In this document: positions 35,098-43,170 of the stretch, piece after piece
How positions within the stretch are numbered: the stretch's first letter is position 1
Layout: every line of letters starts with the position of its first letter
NCBI GenBank assembly: GCA_016214955.1
Contig: JACRMN010000015.1
Location: forward strand, 62,001-126,000
Length of the DNA: 64,000 nt
From: Deltaproteobacteria bacterium
GTDB taxonomy: Bacteria > Myxococcota > Myxococcia > Myxococcales > Anaeromyxobacteraceae
Direction: 5' to 3'
The notes under the pieces: model-generated
Told to the model about the DNA's origin: nothing
Databases searched by the model: none
Seen by the model: only the letters and a program-made list of their open reading frames with translations
Made by a program: the position numbers and the translations under genes

Positions 35098-36066
35098 ATG
35101 CACCGGACCGCCCGCGCCCTCCTCCTCCTCTTCCCCCTCCTGGCCCTCTCCTGCAGCACCGCCGCCGGCCTGCGGCGCGCCGAGCTGCGCCGCAACCTCG
35201 ACCAGGCCCGGCTCTCGCGCACCCCCGCCGAGATCTGGCCAGAGCTGCTCCGCTTCCTCCACGAGCGCGGCTACCCGCTGGTGGGCGAGGACCCGGCGGT
35301 GCTGGGGCTGCCCACCCAGGGCACGCTGGGCAAGCTCTTCTCGCCCGGCCACGAGACCCGCGTGCGCACCGACGGCAGCCGCATCCTGGAGACCAACGTG
35401 GAGCTGCGCAGCCGCACCCGCGTGCGGGCCGAGGCGCTGGCCGTGCCGGGCGGGGGCAGCTCGCTGCGCATCGTGGTGCTGCAGCAGGCGGACATGAGCC
35501 CCTCCGAGTTCACCGAGGGCAGGGACGAGGAGCTGGAGGTCGCCATCCTGGAGCGGCTCGACCCGGTGATCGCCGCCCAGGTGCAGGGCATCGCCGCGCC
35601 CCAGGCGGCCGCGGCCACCGCCGGCCGCGACGGCTGGGCGGCGGTGCGCCACCTGGTGGGCACCTGGACCGGCACCGGCCCGGGCGGCGCCGCCGTGCGC
35701 TGGCGTTTCGACTTCGCCAGCGACGCCCAGTACCTGGAGGTGAGGGGCACGCCGCTGCTCTTCGCCGGTCCGGTGGCCCGCCCCGGCCAGCACGAGGAGC
35801 TGGGGCGCATCTCGCGAGACGGCACCGGGAAGCTCACCTGGCGCCAGTTCACCGCGGGTGGACGGGTGGATCAGTACCAGCCGGACCCGGGGCGGCCCGA
35901 GGCGCTGGTCTTCGTGGCCACCGCGCCCGAGAGCCTGCCCGGCGGCCGCATCCGGCTGACGCTGGGCAGGGACGGCGACGAGGAGATCCTCGCCATCCTG
36001 GAGCTGGCCGAGCCGGGCAAGGACTTCGCCGTGGCCGGGGAGGTCCGGCTGAAGCGGTCGAAGTAG
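35098..36066 (+). CDS. Lipoprotein of unknown function with a C-terminal lipocalin-like beta domain
   Basis: 322 residues. The start is a lipoprotein signal, LLLLFPLLALSC, with the lipobox Cys near residue 19. Residues about 20-160 form a mixed alpha/beta region I do not recognise (EIWPELLRFLHERGYPLVG). Residues about 180-322 look like a small beta-barrel of the lipocalin-like or DUF1579 kind: HLVGTWTGTGPGG..VRWRFDFASDAQYLEV, then successive beta strands to the end. It follows spmB by 75 bp and may share its transcript. Confidence 0.65.
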   Translation: MHRTARALLLLFPLLALSCSTAAGLRRAELRRNLDQARLSRTPAEIWPELLRFLHERGYPLVGEDPAVLGLPTQGTLGKLFSPGHETRVRTDGSRILETNVELRSRTRVRAEALAVPGGGSSLRIVVLQQADMSPSEFTEGRDEELEVAILERLDPVIAAQVQGIAAPQAAAATAGRDGWAAVRHLVGTWTGTGPGGAAVRWRFDFASDAQYLEVRGTPLLFAGPVARPGQHEELGRISRDGTGKLTWRQFTAGGRVDQYQPDPGRPEALVFVATAPESLPGGRIRLTLGRDGDEEILAILELAEPGKDFAVAGEVRLKRSK

Positions 36067-36146
36067 CGCTCCTCTTCCCGGCCCCGCCCCCCGCTCCGGC
36101 TCCGGAGGGTTTCTGGGGTACCCTTCGCCCCGGGACGCACGCGCGA

Positions 36147-38024
36147 ATGGCCCACCAGGCAGACCCCTTCCCGGAGATCGAGGCGGAGGCGGAGCGGCAG
36201 AAGACCGCCCTGCTCTACCGGAGCGCGGGCATCGCCCAGTCGGTGACCGTGGTCAACGCGACGTTGCTCGCCGCGGTCAACGCCTCCCTGCACGCCTCGC
36301 CGAGCGCGGCGCTCGCCTGGTGGTCCCTGGCCGTCGCCATCGCCGCGGCGCGCTGGGTGCTGGCGCGCCGCTTCCGGGCGGCCCGCCCGGACGCGGTCGC
36401 CGCCGCGGCCTGGCGGCGGAGCTACGTCCGCGTCACGGCGCTCAGCGCCGTCACCTGGGGGACGGGCGGCGTCCTCTTCATGTGGAACGCGCCCGACGGC
36501 GCGCGCCTGTTCTCGGGGCTGGTGCTCTCCGGGATGGTGGCCGGGGCCGTCCCGCTGCTGGCGCCGGTGCCGGCGGCCTTCCGGGCGTTCGCGCTGCTCG
36601 TCGGCGTCCCGATGTCCACCGTGGTCCTGCTGCAGGCCCGGTCGCCGCTGCACTGGTCGTTCGGCGCCATGGGCTTCATCTTCCTGGCCGCCGTGCTGGC
36701 CAGCGCCCGCTACCTGCACGAGACCCTCGACACCGCCATCCGCCTCGGGCTGGAGGAAGGGCGCTTGGAGGAGGCCGCGCGCCGCGAGCGCGACTTCGCG
36801 GAGAGCCTCATCGACACGGCCCAGGCCGTCGTGCTGGTCCTCGACACCGAGGGGCGGGTGGTCCGCTTCAACCGCTTCTTCGAGGAGCTCTCCGGCCGCC
36901 GGCTGGAGGAGGTGAAGGGAGCGGCCTGGCTCGCGACCTTCGTCCCGGAGCGCGAGCGGGCCGAGGTGCAGGAGCTCATCCGCGAGGTGGTCGCCGGCGC
37001 CCAGGTGGCGCCCGGCGTTCGCGCCGTGGTGGCCCGGGACGGCCGGGAGATCCTGGTGGAGTGGTCGAGCCGCAGCCTCAGGGACGCCGCGGGGCGGGTC
37101 ACCGGCGTGCTCGCCATCGGGCAGGACGTCACCCGGCGTGAGGAGCTGGCGGCGTCGCAGCGCCTGCTCACGGCGGCGATCGAGCAGAGCAGCTCCTCCA
37201 TCATGGTGACCGACACTGCCGGCCGGATCACCTTCGTCAACGCCGCCTTCACCCGGACCACCGGCTACTCCTCCGCGGAGGTGCTCGGCGAGAACCCGCG
37301 CATCCTGAAGTCCGGCGAGACCCCGCGCGAGGTCTACCGCGACCTCTGGGCGGCTCTGGCGGCCGGGCGCGCCTGGCGCGGCGAGCTGCGCAACCGGAAG
37401 AAGAGCGGGGAGAGTTACTGGGAGGAGGCCAGCATCTCGCCCGTCGCCGACGCCAGGGGCCGCATCTCCCACTACCTGGCCGTCAAGGACGACATCACGG
37501 CGAGGAAGGCCGCCGAGGAGGAGGTCGCGCGCCTCGCCACCACCGATCCGCTCACCGGAGTGGCGAACCGGCGGCGCTTCCTCGAGTTGCTGGGGATGGA
37601 GCTGGATCGCGCCAGGCGCTTCGGCGATCGGGCCGCGCTGCTCATGCTGGACGTGGACCACTTCAAGAGCGTCAACGACACCCACGGCCACGCCGCGGGC
37701 GACGCCGTGCTCCAGCACCTCGCCGACCTCTCCCGCCGCTCGCTGCGCCGCATCGACCTCTTCGGGCGCCTGGGCGGGGAGGAGTTCGCCATCCTCCTGC
37801 CCGGGACGGACGGCGCGGGGGCGCGGCTGCTCGCCGAGCGCTTCCGGCACGCGGTGGCGGACGCCCCGGCGCAGACCGGCCGGGGAGCGATCGCGGTGAC
37901 GGTCAGCATCGGCATCGCCGAGCTCGACCCGGGCGACCCGGATCCCGACGGCGTCCTGGCCCGCGCGGACGCGGCCCTCTACCGGGCCAAGCAGGCGGGG
38001 AGGAACCGGGTGGAGATCGGGTAG
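36147..38024 (+). CDS. Membrane diguanylate cyclase with tandem PAS domains
   Basis: 625 residues. An N-terminal integral membrane sensor of about six helices (residues 25-190) resembles MASE domains. Two PAS domains follow (LIDTAQAVVLVLDTEG... and AIEQSSSSIMVTDTAG...VKDDITARKAAEEE). The GGDEF domain starts at TTDPLTGVANRRRFLE and has LMLDVDHFKSVNDTHGH and the active-site motif GGEEF near residue 543. An RxxD inhibitory site (RRID) lies five residues upstream, so the enzyme should make c-di-GMP and be product-inhibited. Confidence 0.93.
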   Translation: MAHQADPFPEIEAEAERQKTALLYRSAGIAQSVTVVNATLLAAVNASLHASPSAALAWWSLAVAIAAARWVLARRFRAARPDAVAAAAWRRSYVRVTALSAVTWGTGGVLFMWNAPDGARLFSGLVLSGMVAGAVPLLAPVPAAFRAFALLVGVPMSTVVLLQARSPLHWSFGAMGFIFLAAVLASARYLHETLDTAIRLGLEEGRLEEAARRERDFAESLIDTAQAVVLVLDTEGRVVRFNRFFEELSGRRLEEVKGAAWLATFVPERERAEVQELIREVVAGAQVAPGVRAVVARDGREILVEWSSRSLRDAAGRVTGVLAIGQDVTRREELAASQRLLTAAIEQSSSSIMVTDTAGRITFVNAAFTRTTGYSSAEVLGENPRILKSGETPREVYRDLWAALAAGRAWRGELRNRKKSGESYWEEASISPVADARGRISHYLAVKDDITARKAAEEEVARLATTDPLTGVANRRRFLELLGMELDRARRFGDRAALLMLDVDHFKSVNDTHGHAAGDAVLQHLADLSRRSLRRIDLFGRLGGEEFAILLPGTDGAGARLLAERFRHAVADAPAQTGRGAIAVTVSIGIAELDPGDPDPDGVLARADAALYRAKQAGRNRVEIG

Positions 38025-38078
38025 CGCGCCCGTCGCCCTCGCGGCCGGGTTCCTCCCGGAGCGGACCCCGGTGGGCCG

Positions 38079-38768
38079 TCAGCCTTCCGCGCCGGCGATG
38101 GCCCGGTAGGCAGCCGCTCCCAGCAGGCCGCCGACGATCGGGGCAATCCAGAAGAGCCACAGCTGGCCCACCGCCCAGCCGCCGACGAAGAGGGCAACGC
38201 CGGTGCTGCGCGCCGGGTTGACGGAGGTGTTGGTCACCGGGATGCTGATGAGGTGGATGAGCGTGAGGGCGAGGCCGATGGCGATGGGGGCGAAGCCAGC
38301 CGGTGCCCGCTTGTCCGTGGCCCCGAGGATCACCAGCAGGAAGAACATGGTCATCACCACCTCGGTCACCAGCGCCGCCAGCAGCGTGTAGCCTCCCGGC
38401 GAGTGCGCTCCGTAGCCGTTCGAGGCGAAGCCCTTCGACACGTCGAACCCCGGCGCACCGCTGGCGACGACGTAGAGGACTCCGGCCGCCGCCACCGCCC
38501 CGGCCACCTGCGCCACGACGTAGGGGGCGAGCTGGGACCCAGGGAAGCGACCTCCGGCCCAGAGGCCCACGGACACCGCGGGATTCAGGTGGCAGCCCGA
38601 GACGTGCCCGATGGCATAGGCCATGGTGAGGACCGTCAGCCCGAAGGCCACCGCAACTCCGTGCAGGCCGATTCCCACGGCGGGAAACGCGGCCGCCAGC
38701 ACCGCGCTGCCGCAGCCACCGAGCACGAGCCAGAACGTCCCCAGGAACTCCGCTCCGTATCGCTTCAT
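38079..38768 (-). CDS. aqpZ: Aquaporin Z
   Basis: 229 residues, six transmembrane helices, with both NPA boxes: [12 protein letters not shown] and [12 protein letters not shown]. The selectivity filter context matches bacterial AqpZ (Phe in the first helix, His in helix 5 near [13 protein letters not shown], Arg after the second NPA). It forms a tetrameric water channel of the inner membrane. GGAGGAGCGAGAC gives a good ribosome site. Confidence 0.95.
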   Translation of the reverse strand: MKRYGAEFLGTFWLVLGGCGSAVLAAAFPAVGIGLHGVAVAFGLTVLTMAYAIGHVSGCHLNPAVSVGLWAGGRFPGSQLAPYVVAQVAGAVAAAGVLYVVASGAPGFDVSKGFASNGYGAHSPGGYTLLAALVTEVVMTMFFLLVILGATDKRAPAGFAPIAIGLALTLIHLISIPVTNTSVNPARSTGVALFVGGWAVGQLWLFWIAPIVGGLLGAAAYRAIAGAEG

Positions 38769-38965
38769 GTCTCGCTCCTCCGGCATCGGCCCGCCAGCGG
38801 ACGAGGAGGGCCCGGGGACGCCGAGCTCCGGGCCTCCTCCCCCTTTTCCCAGGTCGCGGCGAAGCTCCGGATAGCACCCGCCGTGCCGGGGCGCCCGCCA
38901 GGGAAGCCTCGGCGCGGCCACGGGCATCGCCTGCGCCGCGCGGCGAGCCTCGGGATCGGGCCGTT

Positions 38966-38979
38966 CGCGAACGTTCGCG
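38966..38979. promoter_or_regulatory. Perfect 14-bp palindrome upstream of aqpZ
   Basis: CGCGAACGTTCGCG is a perfect 14-bp palindrome and overlaps CGTTCGCGAACG. It lies in the 244-bp gap between the small YgjV-like gene and aqpZ, about 200 bp from the aqpZ start. It could be an operator or part of the upstream operon's end. Confidence 0.35.
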
Positions 38980-39012
38980 CACGCTGGCGGGGCCGGCCGG
39001 AGCCCCTCGATC

Positions 39013-39300
39013 TCAGATCGGGGCCCCGGGCGGGCCCTGGTTCGCCGGCGTCGCCGGGCCCCCGTCCCCCTCGGAGGCGATCGGCCGGCGTACCTGCCAC
39101 GCCTTCCAGGCCGCCGCGGCAAGGACCAGCACGTTGGCCACCACCACCGGCGGGGCGCGCATCAGCGCCCCGTAGCCGACCCACATGATCGCGCCCAGCA
39201 TCTGCACCCGCACCAGCACCTCGGCCCGCGAGGAGAAGTACGAGCCCACGAAGACAGCGGTCGCGGCCCACCCCAGGGCCTCGATGAGGAACGGGGTCAC
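39013..39300 (-). CDS. Small three-helix membrane protein (YgjV/CBU_0592-like)
   Basis: 95 residues from a GTG overlapping the HAD-phosphatase stop (GTGA). Three hydrophobic helices ([47 protein letters not shown]) give a SemiSWEET-sized protein. The layout matches the YgjV/CBU_0592 inner-membrane family; no PQ-loop motif is visible. It has a polar Pro/Gly-rich tail. Function unknown. Confidence 0.65.
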   Translation of the reverse strand: MTPFLIEALGWAATAVFVGSYFSSRAEVLVRVQMLGAIMWVGYGALMRAPPVVVANVLVLAAAAWKAWQVRRPIASEGDGGPATPANQGPPGAPI

Positions 39301-40118
39301 GCGGCGTCCGCGGTGGGAGTGGCGGGCGACTGCCGGATGGTGACGCGGTCGGTCCGGGCCTTCTCCCAGCCGCGCAGCGTGAGGCCGTGGGACTCGAAGA
39401 GCTCCCGGATCTGCGGCGAGGTCCAGCCCGCCAGCTGCTCCAGGACCGGCACGACGATGCTGAAGGCGCTGTCGCTCAGCACGGTCGTCTTGGCGATCCG
39501 GGCCAGCAGCCGGTTCTCGGAGACGGCGATGGTGAATCCCCCGCGGTTGTTCACGTGCAGCATCACGTGCACGTCGGAGCTCCCGTCGCCGACGTAGATG
39601 GTCCTCTCCGGCTTGCTGTCGAGCCGGCGCTCCAGCTCCTCGACGACCGACACCTTCCCGTAGCCCGCGGAGGTGCGGAGGATCGACCGGACCTCGCCGG
39701 AACCGGGGTCGTAGTCGAGCTCGGTGCCGAAGATGTTCTCCGGCGCGACCAGGCCCGCCAGGGCAGACTGGATGACCTCCTTGGGCGCCGCCGAGACCAC
39801 GTAGAAGGAGAAGGAGACCCCGTCGACGCCGCGCGCCAGCAGGTCCACCAGGGCGGGGAGGTCGTGACGGAGGCGGACGCGACGGCCCGCCTCCACCAGG
39901 TGCTCCCGGCGGACGCCGCGGAACTCGGGGTCGTGGCGCACGAGGTACGCGAGCTCGGCGCCCTGCTGGACGAGGTTGGTGCGCGCCAGGCCGTCGACCT
40001 TCTCCTGGAAGCGGGTGGCGCCGATGATGCCGCTGAGGACCTGGCCGGAGTCGTTGAAGCTGAGCGTCTGGTCGAAGTCGGAGACCAGGAGGAAGTGCTG
40101 GGCGGATGTGGTGGACAC
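39297..40118 (-). CDS. HAD-superfamily phosphatase (phosphoserine-phosphatase-like)
   Basis: 273 residues from the GTG at 40118, chosen because AAGGAG sits 6 nt upstream. A reading from 40250 would cross the promoter region. HAD motif I is SDFDQTLSF (DxDxT nucleophile), motif II is YVVSAAP, and motif III/IV is YVGDGSSDVHVM. The helical C1 cap lies between motifs I and II. It would dephosphorylate a small metabolite; the exact substrate is unknown. It is divergent from a GntR/LacI-type regulator and coupled to the small membrane protein. Confidence 0.88.
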   Translation of the reverse strand: MSTTSAQHFLLVSDFDQTLSFNDSGQVLSGIIGATRFQEKVDGLARTNLVQQGAELAYLVRHDPEFRGVRREHLVEAGRRVRLRHDLPALVDLLARGVDGVSFSFYVVSAAPKEVIQSALAGLVAPENIFGTELDYDPGSGEVRSILRTSAGYGKVSVVEELERRLDSKPERTIYVGDGSSDVHVMLHVNNRGGFTIAVSENRLLARIAKTTVLSDSAFSIVVPVLEQLAGWTSPQIRELFESHGLTLRGWEKARTDRVTIRQSPATPTADAA

Positions 40119-40147
40119 GGGCTTCTCCTTTTCTCTGAGCGTGCGTA

Positions 40148-40259
40148 TATAACAGCTTAACGCGACGCAGCACGATGGATCCGCAGGCGACGTCGCAGAA
40201 AATGCCAATAAGTGAGCGAAGTACCGGAGACACCTTGCACCTTTCGGCAAGCTGATATA
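40148..40259. promoter_or_regulatory. Divergent promoter region with matched operator half-sites
   Basis: TATAACAGCTT (40148-40158) and AAGCTGATATA (40249-40259) are an 11-bp inverted repeat with one mismatch, 90 bp apart. Each overlaps the -10 region of one divergent gene: the HAD phosphatase to the left and the GntR/LacI regulator to the right. The interval is clearly AT-richer than its surroundings. Confidence 0.5.
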
Positions 40260-40261
40260 GC
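40256..40261 (+). promoter_or_regulatory. -10-like hexamer of the GntR/LacI regulator gene
   Basis: TATAGC lies 15 bp after TTGCAC (40235-40240) and ends 8 nt before the GTG at 40270. No Shine-Dalgarno is present, consistent with a leaderless or very short 5' end. Confidence 0.4.
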
Positions 40262-40269
40262 AATCATTC

Positions 40270-41376
40270 GTGCCTACTTCGAAGGGGCAGACGCCGCGCC
40301 ACCGCCAGGTCTACGGCGCCCTGGAGCGAGGGATCCGCTCCGGGCGCTGGCAGCGCGGCGACCGGATGCCCAGCGAGGCCCAGCTCGTCCGCGACTTCGG
40401 AGCATCCCGGATCACCGTCGGGCGCGCCGTGCGAGACCTGCAGCTGGCCGGGCTCGTCGAGCGGCGCGCGGGCTCGGGCACGTTCGTGCGCGGCACCCGG
40501 GAGCCCACCGCCCTCTCCTTCGGGCTCCTCATCCCGGACCTCGGCGAGACCGAGATCTTCGAGCCCATCTGCCGGGGCATGATGGCCTCGCCGCTGGCCC
40601 AAGCCCACGCCCTGCTGTGGGGCAGCGCCACCGCCACCGGGGCCTCGAAGGAGGAGGAGGCCTGGCGCCTCTGCCGCCAGTACATCGACAGGAAGGTGGC
40701 GGGCGTGTTCTTCGCGCCGCTCGAGTTCGCGTCGGCCCGGGACGACGTCAACGCCCGGATCGTCCAGGCCCTGGACGAGGCGGGCATCCCCGTCGTCCTC
40801 CTCGACCGCCCCGCCACGCCGTTCCCGCGGCGCGACGGCCACGACCTCGTCGGGCTCGACAACCGCCACGCCGGGTTCGTGGTCACCGAGCACCTCCTCG
40901 GCCTGGGTGCCCGCCGGATCGCCTTCGCGGCCGTCGCCCATGCGGCGGCCACCGTGGACGCCCGCGAGTCGGGCTACCGGGAGGCGCTTCGCTCGCGGGG
41001 CCTGGAAGCGGAGCCGTCGCTGGTGCGCCGCCTCGACCCGGACGACGACGACGCGGTGGTGGCACTCCTCGCGCAGGGCCGTCCCGACGCGCTGGTCTGC
41101 GCCAACGATCGGACCGCGGCCCGCGTCATGCGCACCCTGCACCGGCTCGGGCGCTCGGTTCCCGGAGACCTGCGGCTCACCGGGATCGACGACGCGGACT
41201 ACGCCGCGTTCCTGCCGACGCCGCTCACCACCCTGCGCCAGCCCACCCGCCAGATCGGGACCGCCGCCCTCGCGGCCATGCTCGACCGGGTCGCAGGCGC
41301 CGATCTGCCGACCCGCGACATCCTCCTGCACGGCGAGCTCGTCGTGCGCAGGTCGTGCGGCTCGCCCGCACGCTGA
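40270..41376 (+). CDS. GntR-type HTH fused to a LacI/periplasmic-binding effector domain (AraR-like regulator)
   Basis: 368 residues. The N-terminal 75 residues form a GntR winged helix (VYGALERGIRSGRWQRGDRMPSEAQLVRDFGASRITVGRAVRDLQLAGLV). The rest is a LacI-family sugar-binding-like domain: LSFGLLIPDLG, KVAGVFFAPLE, IPVVLLDRP, GLDNRHAGFVVTEHLLGLGARRIAF, PDALVCANDRTA and LTGIDDADYAAFLPTPLTTLRQP. It should repress in the absence of a small ligand, often a sugar. It is divergent from the phosphatase gene with shared inverted half-sites, suggesting joint autoregulated control. Confidence 0.9.
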   Translation: MPTSKGQTPRHRQVYGALERGIRSGRWQRGDRMPSEAQLVRDFGASRITVGRAVRDLQLAGLVERRAGSGTFVRGTREPTALSFGLLIPDLGETEIFEPICRGMMASPLAQAHALLWGSATATGASKEEEAWRLCRQYIDRKVAGVFFAPLEFASARDDVNARIVQALDEAGIPVVLLDRPATPFPRRDGHDLVGLDNRHAGFVVTEHLLGLGARRIAFAAVAHAAATVDARESGYREALRSRGLEAEPSLVRRLDPDDDDAVVALLAQGRPDALVCANDRTAARVMRTLHRLGRSVPGDLRLTGIDDADYAAFLPTPLTTLRQPTRQIGTAALAAMLDRVAGADLPTRDILLHGELVVRRSCGSPAR

Positions 41377-41392
41377 CGGGGCGGCCCCGGGC

Positions 41393-42550
41393 TCAGTACT
41401 TCGCCACCTTCTGGTCCACCCGGTCGGCCCAGGCCAGGATCCCCCCGGTCAGGTTGACCGCCCTCGCGAAGCCGCGCTGCCGCAGGAAGGCCACCACCTG
41501 CCCGCTGCGGGCGCCGGACCGGCAGTAGACGACCAGCTCGCGCGAGGGGTCGAGCTCGCCGAGCCGCGCCGGCACCTCGTTCATGGGGATGTGCAGGCCA
41601 CCGATGCTGCAGATGCGCAGCTCGTGCGGCTCGCGCACGTCGAGCAGCAGCGGCTCGTCGCCCGCCTGCCGCCGCGCCGCCAGCTCCTCCACCGTCATCT
41701 CCGCTCCCATGCCTCGCGCCTCCAGAGGCCCTCCGCGCGTGCCGCAGAAGGCCTCGTAGTCGATGAGGCCGGTGACCGTCGGGCGCTCGCCACAGACGGG
41801 GCAGGCGGGGTCCTTTCGGATCTTCACCTCCCGGAAGCGCATGGCCAGGGCGTCCACCAGCAGCAGCCGGCCCACCAGCGGGTCGCCCTTGCCCAGCAGC
41901 AGCTTCAGCGTCTCGGTGGCCTGGATGAGCCCCACCAGGCCCGGGAGGATGCCCAGCACCCCGCCCTCGGCGCAGGAGGGCACCGTGCCGGGCGGCGGCG
42001 GCTCCGGGTAGAGGCAGCGGTAGCAGGGGCCGCCGGGCGCGGAGAAGACGCTGGCCTGGCCCTCGAAGCGGAAGACGGCCCCGTGGACGTTGGGCTTGCC
42101 GCTGAGGACGCAGGCGTCGTTCACCAGGTAGCGGGTGGCGAAGTTGTCGGTGCCGTCCACCACCACGTCGAAGTCCTGGAGGATCTCCATGGCGTTCTGG
42201 CTGGTGAGGCGGGTCTCGAAGGGGCGGACCTGCACGTGGGGGTTCACCGCCCGCAGCCGCTCGGCCGCCGAGGCCAGCTTCTTGCGCCCCACGTCGGGCG
42301 TGCCGTGGATCACCTGGCGCTGGAGGTTGGAGACGTCCACCACGTCGAAGTCCACGATGCCCAGGGTGCCGACGCCGGCCGCGCCCAGGTAGAGCAGGAG
42401 AGGCGATCCCAGCCCGCCGGCGCCGACGCACAGCACCCGCGCCGCCTTGATGCGCTCCTGGCCGTCGCGCCCCACCTCGGGCATCACCAGGTGGCGGGCG
42501 TAGCGCTGGACCTCGTCGTCGGCGAGCGCGGAGGGCGTTGGCGTGGCCAT
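41393..42550 (-). CDS. moeB: MoeB/ThiF-type adenylyltransferase fused to rhodanese
   Basis: 385 residues. The E1-like adenylation domain has CVGAGGLGSPLLLYLGAAGVGTLGIVDFDVVDVSNLQRQ (nucleotide loop at 43-48), DGTDNFATRYLVND and PSCAEGGVLGILPG. A zinc site is formed by CYRC and CPVCG. The C-terminal rhodanese domain has VVYCRSGARS with the catalytic Cys. This MoeZ/MOCS3 architecture activates and thiocarboxylates ubiquitin-like sulfur carriers (MoaD, ThiS, CysO). The next gene is a JAMM protease that commonly works with such carriers. Confidence 0.92.
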   Translation of the reverse strand: MATPTPSALADDEVQRYARHLVMPEVGRDGQERIKAARVLCVGAGGLGSPLLLYLGAAGVGTLGIVDFDVVDVSNLQRQVIHGTPDVGRKKLASAAERLRAVNPHVQVRPFETRLTSQNAMEILQDFDVVVDGTDNFATRYLVNDACVLSGKPNVHGAVFRFEGQASVFSAPGGPCYRCLYPEPPPPGTVPSCAEGGVLGILPGLVGLIQATETLKLLLGKGDPLVGRLLLVDALAMRFREVKIRKDPACPVCGERPTVTGLIDYEAFCGTRGGPLEARGMGAEMTVEELAARRQAGDEPLLLDVREPHELRICSIGGLHIPMNEVPARLGELDPSRELVVYCRSGARSGQVVAFLRQRGFARAVNLTGGILAWADRVDQKVAKY

Positions 42551-42563
42551 GGCGGTCCTCGGG

Positions 42564-43046
42564 TCAGCCCGCGGCAGGCGCGCCGCCCGGCGTCAGGCCG
42601 GCCCCCCCGGCCTCCACCGGCAGTCCCCGCTCCACCGGCTCCTCGGCGAAGCGGCGCTCCTCCTCGCTCCCGGCGAGCACGAAGCTGCGGGTCTCGCCGG
42701 CGCAGCCGCCCTCGACGGCGGTGACCACGTAGGCGCAGCCGGGCCAGTGGGCCTCGGCCAGGTCGGCGGCCGAGGGGCGGGCCGGCCCACCGGGGTGGGA
42801 GTGGTAGAACCCCACCACCTCCTCGCCGCGCCCCCGCGCCAGCTTCAGCGCCGCGAGGAGCTCGCGCGGGTCGAGCGCGTAGCGCCGCCGCGGCGCGGGG
42901 TCGGCGTTGCGGCAGCGGAGCGCCAGCGTCACCCGGCGCTCCCCGCCCTCCGCCCGGCCCAGGAGCACGCCACAGCTCTCCTCCGGCCAGCAGTCCTCGC
43001 CGTGCCGGCGCAGCTCTTCGAGGGGCGCGGGCGCGAAGCGGATCAC
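42564..43046 (-). CDS. M67-family JAMM metallopeptidase (Mec/CysO-cysteine peptidase-like)
   Basis: 160 residues from the GTG at 43046; an ATG at 43082 would add 12 residues. The JAMM zinc site is seen as ESCGVLLGR (Glu) and VGFYHSHPGGPARPSAADL (HxH-x-Ser-Asp) near residues 80-95. Relatives remove cysteine or peptide from the C-terminus of sulfur-carrier proteins. It follows moeB's start in the same direction with a 13-nt gap, so it is a sulfur-transfer pair. The carrier gene itself is not in this window. Confidence 0.87.
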   Translation of the reverse strand: MIRFAPAPLEELRRHGEDCWPEESCGVLLGRAEGGERRVTLALRCRNADPAPRRRYALDPRELLAALKLARGRGEEVVGFYHSHPGGPARPSAADLAEAHWPGCAYVVTAVEGGCAGETRSFVLAGSEEERRFAEEPVERGLPVEAGGAGLTPGGAPAAG

Positions 43047-43170
43047 GGGTGCACCCCGGGGCGGCGCATGGCCCCGTTCCATAGCGCGCCGCCCCGCCGG
43101 GCGCAAACGGGGCCCCGGGGCGGCGCCGTGCCGCTTGCGGCGCGGGGCGGGCGCGGTTAACGAGCGCGCC

